From Rhodocyclaceae bacterium (lineage in GTDB: Bacteria > Pseudomonadota > Gammaproteobacteria > Burkholderiales > Rhodocyclaceae): DNA of 45,485 nucleotides. The stretch covers positions 1-45,485 of the forward strand of contig JAEUNJ010000178.1 in the NCBI GenBank assembly GCA_016791145.1. Direction: 5' to 3'. Of the stretch, positions 1-9,387 are shown piece after piece (position 1 is the first letter of the stretch; the number at the start of each line of letters is the position of its first letter). The notes beneath the pieces were generated by a model. It was given only the letters and a program-made list of their open reading frames with translations, ran no database searches and was not told the DNA's origin. The position numbers were made by a program, and so were the translations under genes.

Positions 1-1158
1 GATCTCGCACAGCCGGCCATTGACGCGGAGGACCGTCCTGTCGCGGTTGGCGAGGGCGAGGCCGAGGAAGGGCATGTCGAAGAACCGCGCCAGGAAGCGG
101 TCCTTCTCGGCCGATTGCACCTGCATATCCAGGACATGGGATCGCCGCACGGACCGCCAGAGCATGAGGAGCAACATCGAGACCACGGTGACGGCCGCCC
201 CGGCCTGGACGGCCAGGGCCGTCGACAGTTCCACGAGCGGCGCGACCACTTCGTCGCGGTCGATCTTGACCAGTATCTGCCAGTCGCTGCCGCGGATCGG
301 CGTCCCGGCGGCCAGGACGGGGATTCCCCGGAAATCGCGGCCTTCGGCCACCGCGCGCTGGGGATCGCGGGCGAACATGGCGGCCGGCAGGTCCGGCCGG
401 TCGAGGGGAAAGCGCCGGAACGCCGGCGCATCGCCCGGCTGCAGGCGAGGATGCAGGAATACCACCTCGTTGCCCTCCCGCTCGGCGAGCACGGTATCGG
501 CGCTGGTCGAACGGGTGGGCCACCGCGCAACCATCGGGAAGAGTTCCGTGTCGGCGTCCACCTGCAGCAGCACGACGCACACCACCTGCGAACCCTGCGT
601 CGCCGGCAACTTCATTGGCGAGGCAAAGTCGATGCGGGCGCGGCGGTCGCCATCCAGATACAGACGGCTGCGCACGACCCGGCCCGTCCGCGCCGCCTCG
701 GCAACCAGGTCGGACTGCCGCGGTGCCGTGGCGCGGCCCTGGCCGAAGGCCATCAGCACGCGGCCATCCGGTGCCAACAGGAAGGCGGCATCGAAACCCT
801 TCACCGTCGTGAGCACCGCGAGGCGTTCTGCCACCCGGCTTTCGGCGGCCCGATCGCCGGACTGGACCATCTTCCGCACCAGTTCGGCGAGGACCGTTCT
901 GGTCGTGAGTTCCTCGGCGTCGGCCATCCTGGAACGGAGCCAGCCTTCGATCTCGTGGGCCTTGAAGGCGGCCACCGTGCGCAGGTTCGAGAAGGTCTCG
1001 TCCTTCGCCTGGTCCAGGTGCTTCCAGTAAACGGCGAATCCGAGGGCGGGAACGGCCAGGTAGAGCAGCGCGATGAGCCCGACCAGTCGCCAGGGATGCC
1101 GGCCCAGTTCGGGCGAGAAAACACGGCGGGTCGTTCTTGGTAGTGCGGTCTGCGACAT
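1..1158 (-). CDS. Membrane-bound sensor protein, N-terminal part (cut by window edge)
   Basis: This is the N-terminal 386 residues of a signalling protein whose C-terminal output domain lies beyond the left edge. It begins at the ATG whose first base is 1158 (MSQTALPRTT). A membrane segment covers about residues 24-45, followed by a large periplasmic sensor region (about 46-312) of Cache-like appearance. A second membrane segment covers about 313-335. A short linker leads into what looks like a PAS domain (from about 353, including FFDMPFLGLALANRD), where the window ends. The output could be a histidine kinase, a GGDEF/EAL domain or a chemoreceptor; the sequence present cannot tell. It is downstream of leuA on the same strand, but 214 bases of GC-rich spacer separate them, so it is probably its own unit. 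The open frame and membrane layout are directly seen; the ligand is unknown. Confidence 0.85.
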   Translation of the reverse strand, partial: MSQTALPRTTRRVFSPELGRHPWRLVGLIALLYLAVPALGFAVYWKHLDQAKDETFSNLRTVAAFKAHEIEGWLRSRMADAEELTTRTVLAELVRKMVQSGDRAAESRVAERLAVLTTVKGFDAAFLLAPDGRVLMAFGQGRATAPRQSDLVAEAARTGRVVRSRLYLDGDRRARIDFASPMKLPATQGSQVVCVVLLQVDADTELFPMVARWPTRSTSADTVLAEREGNEVVFLHPRLQPGDAPAFRRFPLDRPDLPAAMFARDPQRAVAEGRDFRGIPVLAAGTPIRGSDWQILVKIDRDEVVAPLVELSTALAVQAGAAVTVVSMLLLMLWRSVRRSHVLDMQVQSAEKDRFLARFFDMPFLGLALANRDRTVLRVNGRLCEI

Positions 1159-1372
1159 GGGGCTTCGGTACGGTCGGGACGTTCGACACCGGTCCCGGCG
1201 CGGCGCTCAGCCGTTCGTCGACATCGTGGGGGTGGGAAGCTGCGGCACCCTTTCCCGGCGACGGCCGAGGGGAAAAGGGCGGGTTCATGGCCCGGCGGCA
1301 ATCATACCGCCTGCCGCCGCCGGGGGGGCGGCGCCCTGGGGCCTTGCCCCCGGGCACCCGCCCGCCGGGGGC

Positions 1373-2911
1373 TCAGAGCTGGGGATTGAGTTTCTCGGTG
1401 CCGGACTGGAGCTTGTTCAGGGCGTTGATGTAGGCCTTGGCGGAGGCGACGATGATGTCGGTGTCGGCGCCCTGGCCGTTCACGATGCGCCCCGCCTTCG
1501 ATAGGCGGACCGTGACTTCTCCCTGGGCATCCGTGCCCGTGGTGATCGCATTGACCGAGTAGAGGAGCAGTTCCGATCCACTCGCGACGACGGTCTCGAT
1601 GGCCTTCAGGGCCGCGTCGACGGGGCCGCTGCCGGTGGCCCGGGCGTGGTGCTCCCGGCCACCTGCCGACAGCGTGACCTCGGCCTGCGGCGGTTCCCCC
1701 GTCTCCGACCGGAAGGCCGACGAGACCAGCCTGAAGTACTCGTCCTCCGGCGTCACCACCTCGTCGGACATCAGAGCGTGGAGGTCCTCGTCGAAGATCT
1801 CGTGTTTTTTGTCGGCCAGTTCCTTGAAGCGCGTGAACGCCGCATTGAGGACCTGTTCGGAGTCCACTTCGATGCCGAGTTCCTTGAGCCTCGCCTTGAA
1901 GGCGGTACGGCCGGAATGCTTGCCCAGGACGAGCTTGTTGGTGTTCCAGCCGACGTCCTCCGCGCGCATGATCTCGTAGGTCTCGCGGTGCTTGAGGACA
2001 CCATCCTGGTGGATGCCCGACTCATGGGCGAAGGCGTTGGCGCCGACGATGGCCTTGTTCGGCTGGACCGGGAACCCGGTGATGCCGGAGACCATCTTGG
2101 AGGCCGACACGATCTGGGTCGTGTCGATGCGGGTGTCGCAGCCGAACACGTCCTGCCGCGTACGCACGGCCATCACGATCTCCTCCAGGGCCGCGTTGCC
2201 GGCCCGCTCCCCGAGCCCGTTGATGGTGCATTCCACCTGCCGCGCGCCGGCGACGACCGCCGCCAGGGAGTTGGCGACGGCAAGGCCGAGGTCGTTGTGG
2301 CAATGGACGGACCAGGTCACCTTGTCGGAATTCGGAATCCGCTCACGCAATTGCCGGATGCGCTCGGCGAACTGTTCGGGCACGTTGTAGCCCACGGTGT
2401 CCGGGATATTGATGACCTGGGCGCCCTCCTCGATCACCGCCTCGATGATCCGGCACAGGAAATCGAGTTCGGAGCGGCCGGCGTCCTCACAGGAGAACTC
2501 CACGTTGTCGATGCCGTTGCGGGCGAAACGGACGGCATTGCGCGCGGCGACGATGACGTCCTCCGGCGCCATGCGCAGCTTCTTCTCCATGTGGATGGGA
2601 CTGGTGGCGATGAAGGTGTGGATGCGGCCGGAACGGGCCGGCTTGATGGCCTCCAGGGCCCGCGCGATGTCCTTGTCGAAAGCCCTGGAAAGAGCGGCCA
2701 CGGTGGAATCCTTGATCGCCTCGGCGACGGCCCGCACGGACTCGAAATCACCGTTGGAGGCGGCGGGAAAGCCCGCCTCGATCACGTCCACGCGCATCTT
2801 CTCCAGTTGGCGGGCGATGCGCAGCTTCTCCTCGCGGGTCATCGAGGCGCCGGGGCTTTGTTCGCCGTCGCGGAGCGTGGTGTCGAATATCGCCAAGTGG
2901 TCTTTGCTCAT
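1373..2911 (-). CDS. leuA: 2-isopropylmalate synthase
   Basis: LeuA condenses acetyl-CoA with 2-oxoisovalerate, the first committed step of leucine synthesis, in the cytoplasm. The protein has 512 residues, the usual length. The N-terminal HMGL-like TIM-barrel starts with the motif [13 protein letters not shown] (about 9-21). The metal-binding HCHNDLG sits at about 203-209, and a C-terminal LeuA regulatory domain (leucine feedback) includes [13 protein letters not shown] start it at MSKDHLAIF rather than an in-frame ATG 24 bases upstream, because an AGGAGA ribosome site lies five bases before this ATG. It is the last gene of the minus-strand block ilvB-ilvH-ilvC / pssA-leuA, which fits branched-chain amino acid supply. 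A 7-bp GC hairpin (2944-2964) lies about 30 bases before its start. Confidence 0.97.
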   Translation of the reverse strand: MSKDHLAIFDTTLRDGEQSPGASMTREEKLRIARQLEKMRVDVIEAGFPAASNGDFESVRAVAEAIKDSTVAALSRAFDKDIARALEAIKPARSGRIHTFIATSPIHMEKKLRMAPEDVIVAARNAVRFARNGIDNVEFSCEDAGRSELDFLCRIIEAVIEEGAQVINIPDTVGYNVPEQFAERIRQLRERIPNSDKVTWSVHCHNDLGLAVANSLAAVVAGARQVECTINGLGERAGNAALEEIVMAVRTRQDVFGCDTRIDTTQIVSASKMVSGITGFPVQPNKAIVGANAFAHESGIHQDGVLKHRETYEIMRAEDVGWNTNKLVLGKHSGRTAFKARLKELGIEVDSEQVLNAAFTRFKELADKKHEIFDEDLHALMSDEVVTPEDEYFRLVSSAFRSETGEPPQAEVTLSAGGREHHARATGSGPVDAALKAIETVVASGSELLLYSVNAITTGTDAQGEVTVRLSKAGRIVNGQGADTDIIVASAKAYINALNKLQSGTEKLNPQL

Positions 2912-2998
2912 GGTGGTCTCCTGGGGAAGATGCAATGTTCCCTGGCCGGCGGTCCTGGCCGGCCGAAGAAAAATCCGAATTGTGGGGAGGGGGGTCTG

Positions 2999-3085
2999 CT
3001 AGCGCGCGCGGCGCAGCAGCGGGCGTGCCAGCAGGAAGCCGGACAGCGCGAGAAACAGGGCGGCGAAGGCGGTGGTCGCGATCAT
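2999..3085 (-). CDS. Possible 28-residue membrane peptide between pssA and leuA
   Basis: A short frame begins with ATG at 3085, 19 bases after the pssA stop, and encodes one hydrophobic segment (IATTAFAALFLALSGFLLA) followed by a basic tail (RPLLRRAR). That is the typical layout of a small single-pass inner-membrane protein with the positive end in the cytoplasm. Against it, no convincing ribosome site precedes the ATG, and the frame is open well upstream inside pssA, so it could be chance. The position in a tight operon and the clean TM-plus-Arg composition are the only support. Function unknown. Confidence 0.3.
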   Translation of the reverse strand: MIATTAFAALFLALSGFLLARPLLRRAR

Positions 3086-3104
3086 GGGTCCGAATATAAA
3101 CGAC

Positions 3105-3875
3105 TCATTCGCTTCGCGCAACCGTCCCCTTGTCGCCAGCGAAGCGCCGCCAGGCGGCCATGACGTAGCCGGACAGGGCGTAGCAGAGGAAGAGCGCGAA
3201 CAGGACGCCCGGCGGATAGCTGGATACCAGGGCATAGGCCAATGCAACGGCGGGGATCACCATGAAGGGAACGCTGCGCCGGAGATTGATCTCCTTGCCG
3301 CTCCAATAGGGAATGCTGCTCACCATGGTCACGCCGGCGAACAGGGTGAGGACAAAGGCATACCAGCGAACCTCCTCGCCGGCGATGCCGAGATCGTTGA
3401 ATATCCAGACGAAGCCGGCCACGAGGGCTGCCGCCGCCGGACTGGGCAGGCCCTGGAAATATCGCTTGTCCACGACGCCGATGTTGGTGTTGAATCGGGC
3501 CAGGCGCAGCGCCGCCCCGGCGCAGTAGACGAAGGCGGCGATCCAGCCCCACTTGCCCATGCCCTTCATGGCCCATTCGAAGACCACCAGGGACGGTGCG
3601 GCGCCGAAGGAGACCATGTCCGACAACGAATCGTATTCGGCGCCGAAGGCGCTCTGGGTGCGGGTGAGCCTGGCCACGCGGCCGTCCAGCCCATCGAATA
3701 CCATGGCGACGAAGATCGCCACCGCCGCATGCTCGAAACGTCCGGTCATCGCCTGGACGATGGCATAGAAGCCGGCGAAGAGCGCCGCGGTGGTGAACAG
3801 GTTCGGGAGCAGGTAGATGCCCCGTCGGCGCAGTTCCGGATTCATCAGCACCTTGCGGGTACGGATCTCGCGCAT
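3105..3875 (-). CDS. pssA: CDP-diacylglycerol--serine O-phosphatidyltransferase
   Basis: PssA makes phosphatidylserine from CDP-diacylglycerol and serine in the inner membrane, the precursor of phosphatidylethanolamine. The protein (256 residues) carries the CDP-alcohol phosphatidyltransferase signature, with the spaced residues D-G-x2-A-R-x8-G-x3-D-x3-D visible in DGLDGRVARLTRTQSAFGAE followed by YDSLSD. Several hydrophobic segments follow through the C-terminus (for example ALVSSYPPGVLFALFLCYA). I take the ATG at 3875 (MREIRTRK) as the start because GGAGG lies seven bases upstream; a TTG two codons earlier would also be in frame. It follows ilvC but is separated from it by an intrinsic terminator, and it probably shares a transcript with leuA. 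The gene psd, often beside pssA in betaproteobacteria, is not here. Confidence 0.93.
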   Translation of the reverse strand: MREIRTRKVLMNPELRRRGIYLLPNLFTTAALFAGFYAIVQAMTGRFEHAAVAIFVAMVFDGLDGRVARLTRTQSAFGAEYDSLSDMVSFGAAPSLVVFEWAMKGMGKWGWIAAFVYCAGAALRLARFNTNIGVVDKRYFQGLPSPAAAALVAGFVWIFNDLGIAGEEVRWYAFVLTLFAGVTMVSSIPYWSGKEINLRRSVPFMVIPAVALAYALVSSYPPGVLFALFLCYALSGYVMAAWRRFAGDKGTVARSE

Positions 3876-3977
3876 TCTCAAGCCTCCATGCCTCGAGCGG
3901 ACATTCTACGGCAGCCGGCCCTCCCGACGCCTGCCCGTTGGTTCGCCGGGAGCGGTTCGTCGGGAAATGCCCAGAAG

Positions 3978-4007
3978 AAAAAGGCACAGCCGAGGCTGTG
4001 CCTTTTT
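3978..4007 (-). terminator. Intrinsic terminator after ilvC (bidirectional form)
   Basis: A stem of GGCACAGC / GCTGTGCC around a CGAG (CTCG on the minus strand) tetraloop is flanked by five A on one side and five T on the other. It lies just past the ilvC stop (4031) and separates the ilv genes from pssA-leuA. The symmetrical A/T tracts would let it work in both directions, but only minus-strand genes approach it here. Confidence 0.9.
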
Positions 4008-4030
4008 CCTCCGGACCGGGGCGTGCCAGG

Positions 4031-5594
<1,564 letters not shown>

Positions 5595-5613
5595 GATGGG
5601 TACCCGGTCCGCC

Positions 5614-7323
5614 TCAGAGGTCTTCCGCGAGGATCATCTCGGACAGGCCCTTGCCCGCCGCGACCATGGGATAGACGTTCGCCGTCTGGTCGGTGATGAA
5701 ATCCATGAAGACGAGGTCGTTCTTGTGCTTGGTGAAGGCTTCCCGGATCGCCGGCTCCACGTCGGCGGGCTTGTCGATGCGCATGCCGACGTGGCCGTAG
5801 GACTCGGCCAGCTTGACGAAGTCCGGCAGGGCGTCGACATAGGACTCGGCGTAGCGGTTGCCGTGGAACATCTCCTGCCACTGGCGGACCATTCCCAGGT
5901 AGCGGTTGTTCAGGTTCACGATCTTGATCGGCAGGCGGAACTGCTTGGCGGTGGACAGCTCCTGGATGCACATCTGGATGGAGGCCTCGCCGGTGATGCA
6001 CGCCACCGTCGCCTTGGGGTTCGCGAAGCGCACGCCCATGGCGTAGGGCAGCCCGACGCCCATGGTGCCCAGGCCGCCGGAATTGATCCAGCGCCGCGGC
6101 TTGTCGAACTTGTAATACTGGGCGGCCCACATCTGGTGCTGGCCCACATCCGACGTGACGAAGGCATCGCCGCCGGTCACCTCGTAGAGCGTCTGCACCA
6201 CGTACTGGGGCATGATCTTTTCCTTGCCCTGCTTGAACCGGAGGCAGTTCCGGCCTCGCCATTCGTCGATCTTCTTCCACCAGGCAGCGAGATGCTTCTC
6301 GTCGGGCCTGGCCTCGGCGGCTTCCAGTTGCCGGATCAACTCGTCGAGCACCTCCGGCACATTGCCGACGATGGGCACGTCCACCCGGACCCGCTTGGAA
6401 ATGGACGAGGGATCGATGTCGATGTGCACGATCTTCCGCGCCACCTCGGAGAAGTGCGAGGGATTGCCGATGACGCGGTCGTCGAAGCGGGCGCCGATGG
6501 CAAGCAGCACGTCGCATTCCTGCATGGCCATGTTGGCCTCGACGGTGCCGTGCATGCCGAGCATGCCGAGGAACTGGCGGTCGGTGGCCGGATAACCGCC
6601 CAGGCCCATCAGCGTCTGGGTGACCGGGAAGCCGAGCATGCGCACGAGTTTCGTGAGCTTTTCCGCCGCATCCGACAGAATCACGCCGCCGCCGGTGTAG
6701 ATCATCGGCCGCTTGGCATCGAGCAGGAGCTGGACCGCCTTCTTGATCTGGCCCGCGTGCCCCTTGACCACGGGGTTGTAGGACCGCATCGAGATGGTCT
6801 TGGGGTAGGAGAACTCGCACTTCTGGACGGTGACGTCCTTCGGGACGTCCACCAGGACGGGTCCTGGACGACCGGTCTTCGCCAGGTAGAAGGCCTTCTT
6901 GATCGTGACGGCCAGATCCTTGACGTCCTTGACCAGGAAGTTGTGCTTGACGCAGGGCCGGGTGATGCCGACCGTGTCGCATTCCTGGAAGGCGTCCTGG
7001 CCGATGTAGGCCGTGGGCACCTGGCCGGAGATGACCACCAGCGGGATCGAATCCATGTAGGCCGTGGCGATTCCCGTCACCGCATTGGTGACCCCGGGAC
7101 CGGAGGTCACCATGCAGACGCCGGTCTTGTTCGACGACCGGGAATAGGCGTCCGCAGCATGGACGGCGGCCTGTTCGTGCCGTACCAGGATGTGCTTGAC
7201 CTGATCCTGCTTGAAAAGCTCGTCATAAATGAAGAGCACCGAGCCACCGGGATAGCCGAACACGTGCTCGACCTTTTCTTCCTGGAGGCACCTGATTACA
7301 ATTTCCGCACCGGTCAACTGCAT
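5614..7323 (-). CDS. ilvB: Acetolactate synthase, catalytic (large) subunit
   Basis: This thiamine-diphosphate enzyme condenses two pyruvates (or pyruvate plus 2-oxobutyrate). The protein has 569 residues with the three-domain layout of the family. The N-terminal pyrimidine-binding domain contains YPGGSVLFIYDELF and the catalytic glutamate in VRHEQAAVHAADAY (E50). A central FAD-binding domain follows. The C-terminal diphosphate-binding domain has TGEASIQMCIQELS through LNNRYLGMVRQWQEMF. The metal motif here reads GEAS rather than the GDGS of the enterobacterial enzyme; I believe GE variants occur in betaproteobacterial homologues but cannot check. It is first of ilvB-ilvH-ilvC and divergent from the sigma-factor operon. 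The symbol could also be ilvI. Confidence 0.96.
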   Translation of the reverse strand: MQLTGAEIVIRCLQEEKVEHVFGYPGGSVLFIYDELFKQDQVKHILVRHEQAAVHAADAYSRSSNKTGVCMVTSGPGVTNAVTGIATAYMDSIPLVVISGQVPTAYIGQDAFQECDTVGITRPCVKHNFLVKDVKDLAVTIKKAFYLAKTGRPGPVLVDVPKDVTVQKCEFSYPKTISMRSYNPVVKGHAGQIKKAVQLLLDAKRPMIYTGGGVILSDAAEKLTKLVRMLGFPVTQTLMGLGGYPATDRQFLGMLGMHGTVEANMAMQECDVLLAIGARFDDRVIGNPSHFSEVARKIVHIDIDPSSISKRVRVDVPIVGNVPEVLDELIRQLEAAEARPDEKHLAAWWKKIDEWRGRNCLRFKQGKEKIMPQYVVQTLYEVTGGDAFVTSDVGQHQMWAAQYYKFDKPRRWINSGGLGTMGVGLPYAMGVRFANPKATVACITGEASIQMCIQELSTAKQFRLPIKIVNLNNRYLGMVRQWQEMFHGNRYAESYVDALPDFVKLAESYGHVGMRIDKPADVEPAIREAFTKHKNDLVFMDFITDQTANVYPMVAAGKGLSEMILAEDL

Positions 7324-7359
7324 GTTTTTCCGTCGTTCCTGGTTTGCGCCAAACTTGTA

Positions 7360-7388
7360 AACTTACTGTTTCGACCGCGTTTGGTCAA
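7360..7388 (-). promoter_or_regulatory. Candidate sigma-70-like promoter of the ilvB operon
   Basis: On the minus strand a TTGACC (-35, bases 7383-7388) is followed after 17 bases by TAAGTT (-10, bases 7360-7365), about 37 bases before the ilvB start. The -35 is good but the -10 is weak. No leader peptide rich in Leu, Val or Ile codons and no T-box structure was seen between it and ilvB. Confidence 0.35.
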
Positions 7389-7448
7389 GATTGGCGGCGG
7401 CCGACCGGGTCGCGGACACCGGATTGAAGCCCGCAAAGGGACACGACG

Positions 7449-8012
7449 CTGGCCACCCGAAACGAACTCTCCGATTTCCTCGCCGGCGTCGAACGGAGGG
7501 CGTTCAAGCAGGCGCTTTTCGCCGTCCGGGACGAGGAGGCGGCGGCCGACATCGTCCAGGATTCGATGCTCAAGCTCGCCGAGAAGTACGGCGGCAAGCC
7601 GTTGGACGAGTTGCCGATGCTCTTTCAGCGCATCCTGCAGAACACCATCCGCGACTACTATCGGCGGCAGAAGGTGCGGTCCATGTGGACGACCCTGTTC
7701 TCGTCCCTCACCGGGGACGACGACGAGGAATCGGACCCCCTTGAAACTCTTCCGGTGGAAGGGTTGTCGAACAGGCTGGGGAACCCGCACGGCTCTCTGG
7801 AGCAATCGCAAGTCCTTGCAATCATTGAAAAAGAGATTGAGAAACTGCCAGCTCGTCAACGGGAGGCCTTCCTGATGCGTTACTGGGAAGATATGGATAT
7901 CGCCGAAACCGCCACCGCCATGGGTTGTTCGGAGGGAAGCGTGAAGACCCACTGCTCCCGGGCCACCCACACCCTGGCGGCCGCGTTGAAAGCAAAAGGA
8001 ATCGTGTTATGA
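7449..8012 (+). CDS. ECF-type RNA polymerase sigma factor, probably with a CTG start
   Basis: This is a group IV (ECF) sigma factor of 187 residues. The region 2-like part covers about residues 10-75 (FLAGVERRAFKQALFAVRDE, ADIVQDSMLKLAEKY, ILQNTIRDYYRRQKVR). A linker rich in D and E follows, and the region 4 helix-turn-helix at about 122-180 includes LPARQREAFLMRYWEDMD and MGCSEGSVKTHCSRA. The first ATG (7566) would remove half of region 2. Upstream of it the frame is open to a TGA at 7431, with no ATG, GTG or TTG between. The best start is CTG at 7449, preceded by AAAGG nine bases upstream, which gives a natural N-terminus (fMet-ATRNELSDF). The next gene overlaps its stop as ATGA, suggesting coupled expression with a membrane partner that may act as anti-sigma factor. 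Its target genes are unknown. Confidence 0.85.
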   Translation: MATRNELSDFLAGVERRAFKQALFAVRDEEAAADIVQDSMLKLAEKYGGKPLDELPMLFQRILQNTIRDYYRRQKVRSMWTTLFSSLTGDDDEESDPLETLPVEGLSNRLGNPHGSLEQSQVLAIIEKEIEKLPARQREAFLMRYWEDMDIAETATAMGCSEGSVKTHCSRATHTLAAALKAKGIVL

Positions 8013-8392
8013 ACGAGGAACTGCAGTTTGCGTTGAAGATCAGGCAGGTTCTGAACCACGGAACCGACAATCTGGATCCCGGGACGGCCCGCCGGCTCTT
8101 CGAGGCACGACAGAAAGCCCTGGCCGCCCAGGCGGCGCCGGTGGCCGGCCTGCGCCTGGCCGGGCTCGGCGGACTCCTCACCGACACCTTCATGCACCGG
8201 GGCCGGACTTTCCTGGCCGGCATGGCCCTTTGCGCCGGCGTCGTGGGAACCTACTACTGGAACCAGTTCGAACAGGCGAAGGAGAACGAGGAGATCGACT
8301 CGGCCCTGCTGACCGACGAACTGCCGCCAGAAGCCTATCTTGACCGCGGGTTCCAGGCATGGCTCGAGAAATCCTCGCGGTCCTCGGAATAA
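8009..8392 (+). CDS. DUF3619-like single-pass membrane protein, putative anti-sigma partner
   Basis: The 127-residue protein has a cytoplasmic-looking N-terminal helical region (ELQFALKIRQVLNHG). One membrane segment follows at about 66-84 (RTFLAGMALCAGVVGTYYW), then a short acidic C-terminal tail predicted outside (ENEEIDSALLTDELPPEAYLD). I recognise the DUF3619 style of small proteins encoded right after a betaproteobacterial ECF sigma gene. Its start overlaps the sigma stop by four bases (ATGA) and its end overlaps the next gene by 34 bases. Topology and coupling suggest a membrane-anchored anti-sigma or regulator; this role is an inference, as no zinc-binding HxxxCxxC motif is present. 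Confidence 0.8.
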   Translation: MNEELQFALKIRQVLNHGTDNLDPGTARRLFEARQKALAAQAAPVAGLRLAGLGGLLTDTFMHRGRTFLAGMALCAGVVGTYYWNQFEQAKENEEIDSALLTDELPPEAYLDRGFQAWLEKSSRSSE

Positions 8393-8934
8393 TTGCCGGA
8401 CTGGCCGGCGCGGGCCCCGCGCTGGCGGTGGTACCCCCGCTGCAGCAGCCTGCCTGGTCCCAGTTGACGACGGAACAGAAGCATGTCCTGTCGCCCCTGG
8501 CAGCGGATTGGGATGCCATGGAGCCCTATCGCAAGAAGAAATGGCTCGGGATCGCGGCGCGCTACCCGTCCATGGGCGCCGAGGAGCAGGCGCGCATCCA
8601 GGGGAACATGAAGGATTGGGCTCGCTTGTCCGCCGAGGAACGCAAGGCGGCCCGGGAGAAATTCAAGACCCTGAAGAAGGCCCCACCGGAGACCCAGCAG
8701 GCCGTGAAGGACCAATGGCAGGCGTACCGGGAATTGCCTGCGGAGGAGAAGGAGAAACTCCGCGAGGCGGCGAAGGCCAGGCCGGTCCCGAAGCCGGGGC
8801 TGTCCAAACCCTCGGGGATGGCTGGAATGGCTGGCACGGCAGGCGGACAAATCGCAACGCCCCTCGGGCGCCCCGCCCCGCCGGCCGCAGTGCCTCCCCT
8901 GCCCGCCTCCCAGTCCGCCGCCGCGGAACGGTAG
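8359..8934 (+). CDS. DUF3106-like exported protein
   Basis: The 191-residue protein starts with a Sec signal peptide (MAREILAVLGIIAGLAGAGPALA). A helical region follows with repeated units of the form W-x-x-L-x-x-E-E-[RK]-x-x-[AL]-[RK]: QPAWSQLTTEQKHVL, KDWARLSAEERKAARE, QAYRELPAEEKEKLRE. The C-terminal third is low-complexity, rich in Gly, Ala and Pro. The pattern fits the DUF3106 family of periplasmic proteins. The gene overlaps the DUF3619-like gene by 34 bases, so the four-gene unit sigma / membrane protein / periplasmic protein / RDD protein is probably co-transcribed. It could be the envelope signal sensor or a target of this regulon; nothing direct shows which. Confidence 0.82.
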   Translation: MAREILAVLGIIAGLAGAGPALAVVPPLQQPAWSQLTTEQKHVLSPLAADWDAMEPYRKKKWLGIAARYPSMGAEEQARIQGNMKDWARLSAEERKAAREKFKTLKKAPPETQQAVKDQWQAYRELPAEEKEKLREAAKARPVPKPGLSKPSGMAGMAGTAGGQIATPLGRPAPPAAVPPLPASQSAAAER

Positions 8935-8937
8935 CAA

Positions 8938-9387
8938 GTGTTCGCTTCGTCGAAAGGTTCGGCCGGTGAGGCGGCGCCGTCCATCCGTCGCCGCCTGGCC
9001 AGCCTCCTGTACGAGTCCCTGCTGCTCCTCGGCGTCCTTTCGGTCGCCTTCATGATTCCGCACCTGGCGCTGGGGCTCCTGATGCACTGGACGGCGCCCG
9101 GCCCGTTGCTGTTGCTTCACGTCTTCCTGGTGCTGGGCGGCTATTTCCTCTGGTACTGGAATCACGGCGGCCAGACGCTGGCCATGCAGACCTGGCGCAT
9201 CTGCGTCGAGTCAGCCGGAGGAGGAAGACCGACCAGTAGCCGCCTGGTCCTGCGCTACCTCCTGTCCTGGCCGAGTCTGCTGTTTTACGGCGCCGGGATA
9301 TGGTGGGCGTTCCTGGACCGGGACCGCCAGTTCCTGCACGACCGCCTCGCCGGTACGCGGATCGCATTCAAGCACCCACCCCCCTAA
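8938..9387 (+). CDS. RDD-family integral membrane protein
   Basis: The 149-residue protein starts at a GTG three bases after the DUF3106-like gene. It has an RDD domain: the N-terminal Arg-rich start of the first helix (SIRRRLASLLYESLLLLGVLS), a second helix (LLLLHVFLVLGGYFLWYW), the conserved GGQTLAMQTWRICV stretch, and the C-terminal LLSWPSLLFYGAGIWWAFLDRDRQFLHDRLAGTRIA, whose HDRLAGT is typical. RDD proteins are of mixed or unknown function. It is the last gene of the sigma operon, and its TAA overlaps the stop of the convergent lptG gene. Confidence 0.88.
   Translation: MFASSKGSAGEAAPSIRRRLASLLYESLLLLGVLSVAFMIPHLALGLLMHWTAPGPLLLLHVFLVLGGYFLWYWNHGGQTLAMQTWRICVESAGGGRPTSSRLVLRYLLSWPSLLFYGAGIWWAFLDRDRQFLHDRLAGTRIAFKHPPP

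Noticed and set aside
1159..1372. A gene in the 214-base gap between leuA and the left-edge sensor
   Set aside because: Frames here are GC-driven with no ribosome site. The DNA holds only GC-rich hairpins (for example a 7-bp GCCCCCG/CGGGGGC stem near 1349-1375), which may end the leuA transcript, though no T tract is present.
7324..7448. Attenuator, leader peptide or T-box before ilvB
   Set aside because: No run of Leu, Val or Ile codons with a paired hairpin and T tract, and no T-box specifier pattern was found.
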